Origin: Symsagittifera roscoffensis
Lineage: Eukaryota; Xenacoelomorpha; Acoela; Convolutidae
Reading direction: 5' to 3'
Length of the DNA stretch: 64,000 nucleotides
NCBI RefSeq assembly: GCF_963678635.1
Contig: NC_087062.1
Span: 6,124,193-6,188,192 of the forward strand
This document shows, in pieces, positions 34,531 to 45,463 of the stretch. The notes under the pieces are model-generated. The model did no database searches, had not been told where the DNA came from, and saw only the letters and a list, made by a program, of their open reading frames with translations. How positions within the stretch are numbered: the stretch's first letter is position 1; every line of letters starts with the position of its first letter. The position numbers were made by a program, and so were the translations under genes.

Positions 34531-34653
34531 CTAGCTGGTATCGACTTAGCAAGACTCGATTTGAATTCGTCCATCGTTAGAGAGGAGAGAATGAGCGGGT
34601 ACAACTCCCCCTCCCTCTCGACCGGCAGAGAAATGACTGCGTTCGAAAACCAG
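34531..34653 (+). CDS. RAB11FIP3/4: FIP3/4 exon preceding the coiled coil
   Basis: Acceptor CTCTCCCTGTAG, phase 0. Encodes LAGIDLARLDLNSSIVREER, then MSGYNSPSLSTGREMTAFENQ. The last residues, MTAFENQ, run directly into the heptad pattern of the next exon. Donor CCAG|GTAAAT, phase 0. Confidence 0.88.
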
Positions 34654-34663
34654 GTAAATTGGC

Positions 34664-34841
34664 TGGATCTCTTTAACTATTCCCTTCCCTCATTTTGCAA
34701 AGGGGGGGGGGAGAGATTTGTTACTTCGTTATTAGGTGCAAAATGCACATATGCTTCAACGTTAAATCAGTTCTTTATAGGGGGTGGGGTTAAACAAGAG
34801 GTAGCATTGGGGGGGGGGGGGGGTAGTTAAGAGATCCAATT
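34664..34841. mobile_element. Small inverted-repeat element beside a splice donor
   Basis: GGATCTCTTTAACTA (34664-34678) pairs with TAGTTAAGAGATCC (34828-34841) as an inverted repeat with one extra T. The interior has G runs at about 34701-34710 and 34810-34824. It starts 11 nt after the exon donor at 34653. A related sequence lies at about 38140-38303. Confidence 0.55.
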
Positions 34842-35436
34842 GGGTAACACGAAAACCTGAAACACATCTCAATACTGGCAAACACTGATTTCATAATAAC
34901 TGGGGTCAGTTTAGGGGGATCAATGATGCATAAGTTGAGTTCGTTTTAGATTTTTTTTCTGCTGATGTGCATTAATTTATGCTTCACGTTTTTACGTCAC
35001 TAATTTTTGTGATTGTTTGTTATATTTCATTGCAATTTTATGTAAAGAACCGACTTTTGTATCAATCTCTTCATTTCAAATGAAAACTATTATAAAAACG
35101 GTGGTAGGTCACTAAATCAATATATCAGTAAGCCGAAAACTGGCGGACTAGGTCCTAAAACCGATCATGCATCAAACTCAGATTTATATAATATGTCATC
35201 TTTGTTTCGCCAAACAAAAACTGAAACAAAAATTATAATGAATTAACTATTGCCATAAGCCAAACAGAATTTAATTTATTCTTATAGCTCAGGAAATATC
35301 TCCGAATATGCAAATGAAAAAATATATATATTGCGTAATTTGGTTTGATCATCTGGTAAATTACTGATAACTTCGGCTTACTGAATGCACCACTGACAAA
35401 CTGATCGAATGTAGACATTTAACACATGGTAATGGC

Positions 35437-35866
35437 CAGGGGCGGATTTAGGGGGGGGGCGGGGGGGCGGACGCCTCCTCCTCAGGGATTCGAACCACTG
35501 CCAACCCAAAGGGTCCCCCCTTTGATACTTTTTAAGAAATCCATTTTTGGCCAACCGACCCTAAAATTTTTCTAAAGGCGCCTTCGGCGCCAATATATAC
35601 TAATTTTGAGGGGGAGCGCGCGCCAAAAAAACGCGTTTTTTTTTGTCAAAATTTTCCAAAAAGTGCCCAAAAACGGCTGTTTTGACCTGTTTTTTCAAAA
35701 AATTGCCTGCGGCGCAGAAAATTTGGCCAAAACAGGGTCTTTTTACTGCTTTGGGAGAGCTCGGAAAATCAATCTGATCGACCTAAAAAAAAAAAAGATC
35801 GTCAAAATTTTCGAAAATTTTTTGAAAATCCGCCCCCCCCTCGAGAAAATCCTAGATCCGCCCCTG
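35437..35866 (+). mobile_element. hAT-type MITE, complete copy with perfect target duplication
   Basis: Starts CAGGGGCGGATTTAGGGG, ends CCTAGATCCGCCCCTG, flanked by exact 8-bp duplication GTAATGGC (35429-35436 and 35867-35874). Very close to the copy at 28986-29411 and same orientation. Contains AAAGGCGCCTTCGGCGCC. Confidence 0.93.
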
Positions 35867-36299
35867 GTAATGGCATTATGCAGAGTGCTCAGAAAATTCA
35901 TCCATCCGTAAGTTTCGCATAAAGATACAGGGATCTGTTTTCAGTTTTTATTTCACTTTGAATGAGCTCGGAAGAGTATTGAATAAAGAGAAGAGGGTTT
36001 CTTGATAAATTGAGGTCTCGTATTGAATACATCTATTTTTGTATACTCTCATTCGGTATATTTTCGCTAATAAGGCTACATTAATTTTCTTTTTTTCCTT
36101 ACGTTTTCGTACTTAATCGTACTAACAATTTCAAGTGAATCGTACTACAGTCACGCAACAAAAAAAGACGTCGCAAATTTTTATTTGCAATCGACGAAAC
36201 AATCAAATTTTTCTTCAAATTTTTTGTCAACTTCTCTGGAAGGTTGAGATTCCTTACTGGAATTTTGCGATAATTTAGAGAAAATATTGTAAGCAATCC

Positions 36300-38140
36300 A
36301 GCGCGACCAAAAATGTTTTTTTTTCAAGGATTCAGTTTGGCCAATTAATCGGAGCTTACCAGAGAAGCGTTTTAGGTGCCAAAAAAGTCATCGTAAGCAG
36401 CATAAGGAGTTTGAACTCTTAAGACCTAAGACTGTTCCTTAGAAAAACAGGAATCATAGCTGAGCCCACTAAAAATTTCAAAAAATGATAAAACTGTTGG
36501 GAAAAGATTCTCTAGCAATTCATAAAATTATCAAGAAAAAAATTTTAAACTTAGTTATGTTTTGAAATTTTTTAGCTGCTCAAGTTTTTCAATTCCTTCA
36601 TTGTAATGTATTGAGAGAAGTTTGTCTGCTGATCTAGCTGAGATTACTAGCTTTTCACCTCATTTAATATTTCTAAAAAAGCAAACTGCTTCCGCTTTTT
36701 GTAAGGATATTTTGGCACTAGAAAACTTCTCTGACAAGATTCGAATAAATTGCCATACGATATCTCGAAACCAACGTTCATTTTAAAAATTGCTCTATGT
36801 CTAAGTTTCCTTTTATCAATTATGTGTGATAGAAAGATCTCAACGAATTTATAAATAAGATATTTTCGACAATCATAGTGAAAGTGGCCGATTGTGAAAC
36901 ACTTTTTGCAGAAGGATGACAATAAAACTGAAAAAAGTCGTTGGAAAAAATTTAAGTTTTACTGGTTGCAGAATTTTTGTTGAATTTTTGAAGCTTTTTG
37001 TTTCTCAAAATTGCGCTAAAACTTCTCAACGGTTAACTTGGCTCGAGTAAAATTAAGTTTTTACAGCTTAAGTTAAGCTTGAATCATTCATTGTAAGCCT
37101 GCAAACTTTTTTTGTCAAACCCTTGTTAGCTCGAAATTAGACCAAAAAGCAAAAGTTTCAAACCGGTTTTTTCTCAACAGTGAGAAAATTTTTGAAAATC
37201 TTTTTAATTTCGTTTGAATCACGACTGAAACGAATGGTTTTAAAACGATATATAAATTGACACATTTCATTGATTTTTTGTGGTACCTGCTTTCGCGTGC
37301 GTAGAAAACAAAAAAAAAGAAAAAACTAAAACACACCTAAATGAAAAGTTCCTTCACAGTTTTCAAGTGGCCGAACAACAAAAATTTCCGGCTGCTGTGC
37401 AAGTACCACAGAAAAACCGAAGACAAGCTATATTTTTTCATTTTTATTCGTTTTTTGGTGAATTTTTTTGCGTTTTGTGAAAAGTGTTAATAAATTTTAA
37501 ATTAGAGCATTATTCATGGCTTCCAAAGCTTAAAATTATTTTTTAGAAGGATTAACGGTAGAAACTAAAGTTTACTAAATCTTCATTTCTTTTTTTGTTT
37601 TATTAAAAAATTTCGAATTTTGGCGCCAAGAAAGCGCTTAATGAAGCTTCCATACAAGTCTTTTCAGATCTAAAAACAGGATATTTCTCACTTAACCTAA
37701 CATATTTGCACTCCATTCGCTAGCTTTACATGCTATAAATTGGACCAAAAAAGTTTTAGGCGGGCTTTTTTGTTTCTTAGATTTAATATTATTACACCGA
37801 TCGAGAATAAAATCCGAATTAAAATCCGAGGCTTACAAACCAAATAAAAGTTCTTCCCACTGCGAAACCGGAGAGGAGAGAAAATTGTTAAGTAGATCTA
37901 GTTTAGGACCCTTCAACCTTCCCTCGCATAAAAAATGATAACTATTTCACAAAAAATTGAAAAAAAAATTGAAACCATTTTTTTTGCTAAGATATCTGCG
38001 GCCGGATCCTTCTCGGCTACATCTGTTTTTCTTTTTTTTCTGATTTAAAACTTTAGGAGACACAAAGAATTCTTGGATTATAACTGTCGACAAAAGTGAC
38101 TCGTTCAATTACCTGATTATTGCTCTTAGTAACTCGTTCA
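36300..38140. other. Intronic stretch with weak interspersed repeats
   Basis: No coding exon is seen. Fragments such as GCTGTGCAAGTACCACAG (about 37395) and TTGTGGTACCTGC (37277) resemble pieces near 22280 and 43530, suggesting old copies of a shared repeat. Confidence 0.35.
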
Positions 38141-38303
38141 GACGAACCTGGATGTAGAATTGGGACCTTGATAACACTTCCCCATTACAATAGAGGGGAT
38201 TCGTAACGAGGTACTAAATTCGTATATGCTTAACTGAACAATTCTCTCTTTATAGGGGGGAAATTCGTTTCAAGGTTCCATAGGGGGGGAATAGTTAACA
38301 ATA
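38140..38303. repeat. Repeat related to the element at 34664-34841
   Basis: Shares TCTTTATAGGGGG, a second G run, and a GGGGAATAGTTAAC end with the small inverted-repeat element in the preceding region. Left end unclear. Confidence 0.4.
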
Positions 38304-38861
38304 TCCTAGATTTGTATTTTGAAAAGCGTTCAAAATGGTTTCCAAATGCAATTTAATGGAAGCGACGCATTTTGTCTCCATTTAATTTTGTTGTCCTGGC
38401 GAACCCAGGATATACTATATCTTCATTACGTGCAAGTCCTTCATTATCAAGTAATGAAATCGCTGTTGAAAGGGTTTTTTTCGCAGCAAAAAAATGGGAA
38501 GCCATTCCAATTAATCAGACTGTTTTTCCATACGTTTTCGCAAAGTAAAACTGCGGTAACACTATACCTCAATTAAAATAGCGAATGTTTGTTTATTATT
38601 ACGTTCTTTTTGTATATATCAGTTAGGTACTCAAGCAGTTTATCGAAACACATTCAAATCATTCGAAACTTGATAATTATTTTCAAATTATGACCTATTG
38701 TCAAACATAACCAAATCATTGCATTATACTTATAATATTTGCATCTGCCGTGCCCTAGCGAATTGATGCCACAACTATTTGGAACCGTAAATAAGCCTAC
38801 ACAATTGCATTGCTTTACAAAATAATTCATGACCTCTTAATGAAGTCTAGATTTTACTGAA

Positions 38862-39146
38862 ATGCGAGATTTCCCCTTTGCTATGAATTACTCCTCGAAC
38901 GACGATAGTTCCGATAATTCATTTAATTTATCGCCATTTTTACCAACTACTGATTCAGACGGGAACAACAAAATAAGTAGCTTTGAGGGTGAAATTTCTC
39001 TGCCCGTGATCAAAAAAAGACACACGTCTATTTATAGAAAATCTGATCACGATGCAGTCAGAAATCTGAGGCGTAGTGTTCACTCCTATTTCCAGGAACC
39101 TTGGCCTTCAAAGAAAAGTCACAGCTCAGCACTCTTTTTTATTTAA
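38862..39146 (+). CDS. Open 94-codon segment, candidate alternative first exon
   Basis: ATG in context CTGAAATGC opens a 94-codon frame rich in Ser, Asp and Asn at its start (NYSSNDDSSDNSFNLSPFLP), then ISSFEGEISLPVIKKRHTS and a basic segment (RNLRRSVHSYF). It looks protein-like and lies in the intron before the coiled-coil exons, where a promoter for a shorter isoform lacking EF-hands could sit. No donor gives an obviously strong site in the phase needed for the exon at 40073. No homology is recognised, so it may be chance. Confidence 0.3.
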   Translation: MRDFPFAMNYSSNDDSSDNSFNLSPFLPTTDSDGNNKISSFEGEISLPVIKKRHTSIYRKSDHDAVRNLRRSVHSYFQEPWPSKKSHSSALFFI

Positions 39147-40072
39147 AAATACCCTCCCGAAAGCCTTTAAACAAGCAAAAACTAACTCTTAAAACGAAAA
39201 AGAAAATTAAAAAAATTAAAACAAAATCATAACAAAATGGCTTCAATATTTGCAATCTTATCTCCATCTACCCAATTTTTTAATAATTCCTACTTTTGCG
39301 TGAAAAAACTCCAAAATTCCAACTTCTTAATTTTCAGTCGCCGGAACGATGAAAGGATAGGTTTATTGATTTAAAACCTAAATGCTTTTGTAATGGTTAA
39401 TTGTCTCACCTTTTGGTAAAATGCTTGTAAAATTTATTTTGGCTGAGGGAAAACAGACCATCTTGTAAACATTTCACCTTTCTTCCTTGAGCGGTGGCTT
39501 CTAAATGTCTATTTTAATGAGAACTTCAACGGATAGCATCGTGCGAATATATTTCGCCCGGTCAGTCGGACGATGAATCACACAACCCGCATCGTCATAA
39601 CTACAATAACCAGTTCAGGGCTAAATTCAAGCGGACAAAACTCCTTTTCATTCTTTGCAACACCTTCTAGGTATCGTGGCCAGACAATAATAGTTAGGTC
39701 CATACAAAGCGAGCGACGTTATTTAATAGAACATTGTTTTTTTATCTGGTATACGAATATTTGAAGTATACTAATCATCTCAAATTCCGATGGTGAACCG
39801 AAGCAGTACTTAATCTTATATTACAAAATTATATGCTTTTGATCAAATGATACTGTCTCAAAATTACTGATAAGTTTCTTAAGAAGGACTTCGTAGCTGC
39901 ATTTTTCAGGCGCATTTATACAAATTTAGATGAGTTTTTTTGTTAACGTCTGCTTGAATTTCGCCCGTGTTTAAGTTCAAGGTTGCATAACAGAAGGACT
40001 AGTTCATGTGACGATATTAAAGGTGATTGTGAACACGAGAAATTCTGTAAGGCCACAATTTTTACTTCTCAG

Positions 40073-40176
40073 ATCCGATCTCTGCAGCAGCAGTTGGAGA
40101 ATTATGTCTCAGGCAGGGCGGAGAGCGAGGCAGTCCAACTCAAGCTGCGAGAGGACAAAAACAACTTCCAAAATAG
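40073..40176 (+). CDS. RAB11FIP3/4: FIP3/4 exon, coiled-coil start
   Basis: Acceptor TTTTTACTTCTCAG, phase 0. Encodes IRSLQQQLENYVSGRAESEA then VQLKLREDKNNFQN, with leucine/isoleucine at heptad spacing. The donor is AATAG|GTACGT, phase 2. The frame is also open upstream to about 39976, allowing a longer version of this exon, but the phase does not fit the preceding exon. Confidence 0.9.
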
Positions 40177-40405
40177 GTACGTGGTGAAGTGGTTACGTCT
40201 CCGCCTCTAAATCGCAAGATCGGATGTTCGAGGCCCACCATGATCCGTGCTTGTTGCTTGAGGGTGAAGCAACATTACCCAGCTCAGAAAATTACCAAAA
40301 AAAATTGCATGTAGTTCTTTAACAGGGGCTCAACAGCTGTTCGCCGTGATGAGCTGTTCAGCTCTTGTGTTGGTCCTTTCCTTCGTGGATAAATGGTCGT
40401 AATCT
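40177..40405 (+). repeat. tRNA-derived SINE-like sequence starting at the splice donor
   Basis: A degenerate tRNA head (TGGTGAAGTGGTTACGTC like an A box; GATGTTCGAGGCC like a B box) occupies about 40177-40245, beginning at the donor GT itself. The tail at 40321-40405 (GATGAGCTGTTCAGCTC and GGATAAATGGTC) is the reverse complement of a block at about 10306-10395. Stems do not pair well, so it is not a working tRNA. Confidence 0.6.
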
Positions 40406-41175
40406 TACGTGCACAGAATGTTAGCTAGCATGTTTTGAATTTTGGGGTACATTCGGGTTACCAAAACTGAAAACTAGAGCAATAAAATTAAACAAGGCCA
40501 ACAAAATACAGTGCACCATTGCGTGAACTAACTTTTTCGAGGCTATGACTCTATACAATCGATTATCAAATAAATCTGGATTAAAGTATTTTTTATAGTT
40601 ATTTTTTTGGTGAAAGTATTCAGCTCAGTCGACGAGTTGCAAGTTAAAATTTAAAATCAAACCCATGATTCCAAGATTTTGGAGGTGTATTTTTTATTTA
40701 ACGTTTACATACTTTATTGGACAATTGTTGTGGAGCTTCCATAGAAAATTTCGAATGGTTATCTTGTACTTTGTTATTTGTAGAAGGAACTTGTCAAAAA
40801 CTAGTAGAGATCTTACAAGATAACCCACTAGGAGTTCGACTAGGTTTGTTTCCTGTCAATTTTCACTACATCAAAAAAACTCGTAAAAGTTAAAGGTAGT
40901 CATAATTTTGTGTATAAAAAATTTGAAGATTTTAAAATATTTGAAATTTGTTATGCGTAAGTTAAAGACCACACGCCTGAAAAAAATTCATTTGTGTCTA
41001 ATGACGATCTACCAAATTGGTAGAATACGTACAACTGATGAAAGTTATATATATTGCCAACTAGTAAAAATTCGCAGGCGGGGAGAGGGAGGAGGAGGAA
41101 TAGAGCTGACATGTTTTGGAAATAATTTATTATGATTTTCATGATTAGTACTTTCCTTTGTCGTGTTGAGTGCAG

Positions 41176-41316
41176 ATCCCTGATGCTTGAAGAGCAGTTG
41201 TCGGAGGTGAAGCGGAGCCACGAGGATGAAGTGCGACACCTGAAGATGAGTCATCGCGAGGAGCGACAGGCTCTCGAGAGGGACAGCCGTGAGAAGGTGG
41301 AACAACTTAGAGAACA
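41176..41316 (+). CDS. RAB11FIP3/4: FIP3/4 exon, coiled coil
   Basis: Acceptor TGAGTGCAG; A completes AGA. Encodes a highly charged helix, SLMLEEQLSEVKRSHEDEV then RHLKMSHREERQALERDSRE. Hydrophobic residues recur with 3-4 spacing. Donor GAACA|GTGAGT, phase 2. Confidence 0.92.
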
Positions 41317-41332
41317 GTGAGTGGAGTAGAAT

Positions 41333-41450
41333 ATATCATCATTACGTCATCATTCATCATTATGTCATTACATCATTAGCATCACTACGTCATCACCCAT
41401 CATTATGTCATTACGTCTTATCATCATTACCTCATCACCATCATTAAGTG
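41333..41450 (+). repeat. Degenerate CATCATTACGT simple repeat
   Basis: Imperfect repeats of ATCATTACGTCATC / ATCATTATGTCATT begin about 17 nt after the exon donor and continue for about 115 bp. Low-complexity sequence. Confidence 0.8.
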
Positions 41451-41761
41451 TTAATGAACGAAGTGAACACTTCTTGGAAAAATATTCAAAAAAAAAATCA
41501 ATATTTTTATTCGGTTTCTTTGAGGTTATTGACACGTTTCTGACTACCTATTGGCTCTGATTTATAGAGTTCCAGTATCCAAATTTAGATACGTTTTCCC
41601 AACTTTGAAAAAACTACGGCGATTTAGAGCGGCCAAAAAGTGACAAGAGCGTGAAGATTGCGCAGCTGCAGTCGCTTAAAAAACCTTCACATTTCCGTTA
41701 CAGCTGTCGATGATTACTGGGTCCTTTTCGGGTGAAACTTACTCGATTTCTTTGCTTTCAG

Positions 41762-41981
41762 GATGCGTGAGTTGGAGCATAGCAGTCAAGAGAACAAGGC
41801 ACAAGTACCGAGGCTGACTGGCCAGCTGGAACTACTCAAAGAGGACAAGCAGAAGTTGGAGGACAAGGTGGACGCCAGAGATCATAGCATCAGCCAGCTG
41901 GAGGTCAAGTTAGCCAGACTAGAAGAGGAAAAGGAGCGGATAGAGGAGGCACTACATGCTAAACTCACTAATCTACAACAG
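41762..41981 (+). CDS. RAB11FIP3/4: FIP3/4 exon, coiled coil
   Basis: Acceptor TTTGCTTTCAG; G completes CAG. Encodes 73 residues of near-continuous coiled coil: LTGQLELLKEDKQKLEDKVD, ISQLEVKLARLEEEKERIEE, LHAKLTNLQQ. Donor CAACAG|GTCAGT, phase 0. Confidence 0.93.
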
Positions 41982-42322
41982 GTCAGTGGCAACTTTGTTC
42001 GTTGAAGTCAAAAATTTCCGAGTAATTAGTGCTGAAATAATTTATCTGACAAACGAACATAAATTGAAATTTAATCGCGATTTCATCAAATGCGATTGAC
42101 TTTGAAAAGAAAAATGAAGAAAAAAGTTGCTTAAAATTTGCAACAGTTGATGTGCTGCAAGTGGTTGTAGAAAAATCGAATCCAATACTTGACTTTAAAA
42201 ATGGATCATTTTAGTTTATTCAACACAGACTTGAAACTGTATTTCGCAAACACCAGAAAAAATGAGAACTCCAAATTGTGGAATAAATAATTAAGTAGAA
42301 GAGCTTCAAAAAAAAGAAATTA

Positions 42323-42410
42323 CACCAAAGTGATTTGAACCCCTGACCTCCATAGTTACAGTCTAATACCATCAAAACTGTTCCATGCCACCTAGCTGAC
42401 TTACGAACGC
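42323..42410 (-). repeat. tRNA-like SINE head
   Basis: The - strand reads GGTGGCATGGAACAG and, further on, CAGGGGTTCAAATCACTTT, a B-box-like segment close to GGTTCGANTCC. It resembles the tRNA-derived heads at 10000 and 50510. Stems are imperfect, so a SINE fragment is more likely than a tRNA gene. Confidence 0.5.
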
Positions 42411-42725
42411 CAGCCACAGGAAAAAATTATTAAATTCAAGCTATTACATAGTCAAATATAATTAGAGTAGTGAAATAGTCTTAGTTGAGCTCTTGAACTA
42501 CTTGAAATCTTGTTGAGCACTAAATTATGCGAGTTAGGTTCCACAATTGTATTCGTAATATATAACACAAACGTTTGCTTGTAGAAAAATCAGACTGATT
42601 AACTCAGTAATTTTTTGAATAATAACAAAATGAGCGTTCTATTAAGAAAAGTTTCAAAAATTTTTTGAAGCAAGTTGTATAGTGAAACCGGGTTGCTTAG
42701 TTTATTACACAAAAACATGTGACTT

Positions 42726-43141
42726 CAGGGGCAGATTTAGGGGGCGGGGGTTGGCGGACGCCCTCCCCCCTCTGGGATTCGAACCCCTACCGATCCGAAA
42801 GGGTCCCCCTTTGTACTATTTTGAGATATCCATTTTTGGTGACGGACCCTAAAATTTTTCTAAAGGCGCCAATATATACTAATTTTGAGGTGAGTGCGCG
42901 CAGAAAAAATGCAATTTTTTGGTCAAATTTTTCCAAATGTGCTTAAAAACGCCTTTTTTGGCCAATTTTTTCAAAGTTTTGCCTGCGGCGCAGAAAATTA
43001 GGCCAAAACAGGGACTTTTTAGTGCTCTGGGAGATCTCAAAATCAATTTAGTCGAGAAAAAAAAATTCGACAAAAATTACGAACATTTTTGAAAATCTGC
43101 CCCCCCCCCCGCCTTTCGAGAAAATCCAAGATCCGCCCCTG
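42726..43141 (+). mobile_element. hAT-type MITE, complete copy with perfect target duplication
   Basis: Starts CAGGGGCAGATTTAGGGGG (one change in the terminus) and ends GATCCGCCCCTG. The 8-bp duplication TGTGACTT is exact (42718-42725 and 43142-43149). A block is deleted in the GGCGCC palindrome region relative to the copies at 28986 and 35437. Confidence 0.93.
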
Positions 43142-43586
43142 TGTGACTTTATAGAAAATTCAAATTTCGCTCCTTTTATCTATTTTATTCAAAAATTAAT
43201 CAGGTAGTGTTTGTGACCTTTTTTAATTAATAAGCCGGGCCAAAAAAAAGACCTTCTAGGGTAAAATAAGTGAAATACCAGTTTTATTCTGACGAGATTC
43301 TAAGCAAGTTATGTCTTCAACGCTTTTTTTCCAAGCTCAACCCAAAATGGCAAAATAATTTTAGGACTTTGGTCTTTTTGAACAAATAGTTTGAATCAGC
43401 AATGTAGCCGCAGTGTGAACGTGTCAAAGAAATAGATTGCTCGAAATTGGAAAAAGGATTATTTTCAGTTAGTTGCAAATTCGACAAAAAATGTTTCATT
43501 TTATTTTTATGAATATGGTCGCAATTTTCTGCGGTACTTGCACAGCGGCTGAATACTCTTGTTATTGTTTCGATCATGTTTTTTTT

Positions 43587-44030
43587 TGTTTGGTACTTAA
43601 TTTTTGAAAACAAATTTTGTCAATCATGCCTAATTCACTAATTCTTTACGCAATCGTATAATTCTTGAAACACACCACCCATATTTAAAAAAATTTTTTT
43701 TTTGATTGACATTTATTTTTTGAAAACAAATTTTGTCGATCATGCCTAATTCACTAATTCTTTACGCAATCGTATAGTTCTCGAAACATAGCACCCATTT
43801 AAAAAAAAATTTTGTAAGGTATTCATTTTTGAAAACAAATTTGTCGATCATGCCTAATTCACTAATTCTTTACGCAATCGTATAGTTCTCGAAACACGCC
43901 ACCCAAATTTTTTTTTTATTTTTAAACTTTTTTGTTTGGTATTTATTTAAAAAAAAATGTCGATCATGCCTAATTCACCAAGTATTTCCGCAATCATATA
44001 GTTCTCGAAACACCACCAAATAAAAACGCC
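43587..44030 (+). repeat. Four-unit tandem array, ~113 bp period
   Basis: The block CATGCCTAATTCACTAATTC starts at 43625, 43741 and 43849, and a variant at 43964. Each is followed by TTACGCAATCGTATA (TTCCGCAATCATATA in the last unit), TTCT(T/C)GAAACA, then an A/T-rich spacer and TTTTTGAAAACAAATTT. The last unit is most diverged. Non-coding. Confidence 0.85.
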
Positions 44031-44637
44031 ACTAATTTGATTAAAATCTTTAAAAAATAATAATTTTTAATGAATATCGTCGAACATTGTGCTACTTGAA
44101 CAGCAACCGACTATCCTTGTTTCTGTATTTATAAGGGCAATTAAAAATTTTTTTGCGATGGCTGATCAATTTGTGCAGAAGAGCCGTCTTTAATTTTGGC
44201 GGTGAATTAGTGAATAACGTCCAACAAGTGTTCCAATCTTAGGTCAAAAATAATTTCTAGTCAAAATAATTTATAGTCTAGGGAATTTATAGTGTTTTAT
44301 TCTTTCAAAACAATGCTTTATACAGATTTTATTACATTTCAAAAACGATCATCAGGTTTGGAGCAGATTTCAAAAATTGGCCGAACACTTTCTTTTGCAT
44401 CATAAGACTATGGTCTTTCACTGATAATAGACAGACCTACATTTGAGGTCTTAAATAATAACTGTCTTTATTTTTTTCACTCTTATCAGGGCTAGGGAGG
44501 GAGGTCTCAAAAAATTGACAAAAAAATCCATGAACTATCATCTGCATTCAATTAGGTACGGAAAAAAGTCTGATTTATGAGTTGAATTTTTAAATTCTCT
44601 TTATTTTTGTGAATCATTAAATTGAATTTTACACCAG

Positions 44638-44808
44638 GAGCACAGACAGCTGCAACAGGAATACGAAGCCAAAATCCTGAGTAGATCTCCGAGTAGACAG
44701 GGGAACTTCACTGTGAAAGCGGGGGGCAGCTTCACTCACGATCAGGAGGGGGGAGACCAGGACGCCAAAGTTACAGAAATGATACACAAGTGCAATCTAC
44801 TACGAAAT
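44638..44808 (+). CDS. RAB11FIP3/4: FIP3/4 exon, end of coiled coil
   Basis: Acceptor TTTACACCAG, phase 0. Encodes EHRQLQQEYEAKILSRSPSR, a Gly-rich break (VKAGGSFTHDQEGGDQDAK), and EMIHKCNLLRN. Donor AAAT|GTAAGC, phase 0. Confidence 0.9.
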
Positions 44809-45463
44809 GTAAGCAACTCTAACACAACTATTAAGTGGCATTAAATGTCACTGGGGAATACGTGACAATTATCAAAGTAGGCTATTTAATAAGCGATGTT
44901 GCACTTCGCATTCAAAAGCACAACAAGACTGGCAAACACTGCTCGTCAAAAAAATACCGCTCGAAAAAAAATCACAGCTGAAATGTTTTTTTTTTAAGTT
45001 TTAAGCTCAATGCATTAATATCATTCAGATTTTTAAAAAAATTTAATAAAAATGCTTAATTAAGTCAAGATTGAACTAAAGAAAAAAATATATTTCTTGG
45101 AAAGTCAAAACAAAGCAGCGGTCAAACTTTTTGCTGATCGTCACCACAGCTGAATGATTTTCAAGAAAAACCAATGGTCTTTCTTTACATTTACATCAAA
45201 TTTTCGGCTCTTTTCCAGTCCCCCCTTTGGTTTTTTCTGAAAAAAATGAATGAAAGTTTCAAATATAAAAGTCTATTTAAAACTACTTTTCTTGTTATAA
45301 ATTGCATCAAAACGTGTCAGCGTGAAAAGATGAACAAATATTTAGAAAACTTTTTACATGCAAAAAGTCATGTAAGAAACAATTTTTGAACAGCTTAATT
45401 TTGCAACTTAACGAGGGGGGTGGGAAGCTGGAAAAAAGAGCCAAATTATTTTCTTCATTACAG

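Noticed and set aside
39976-40072. A separate exon with a GTGATT donor at about 40023
   Set aside because: Its incoming and outgoing phases (2 and 1) fit neither the preceding exon (phase 0) nor the following acceptor at 40073 (phase 0). It is kept only as a possible extension of that exon.
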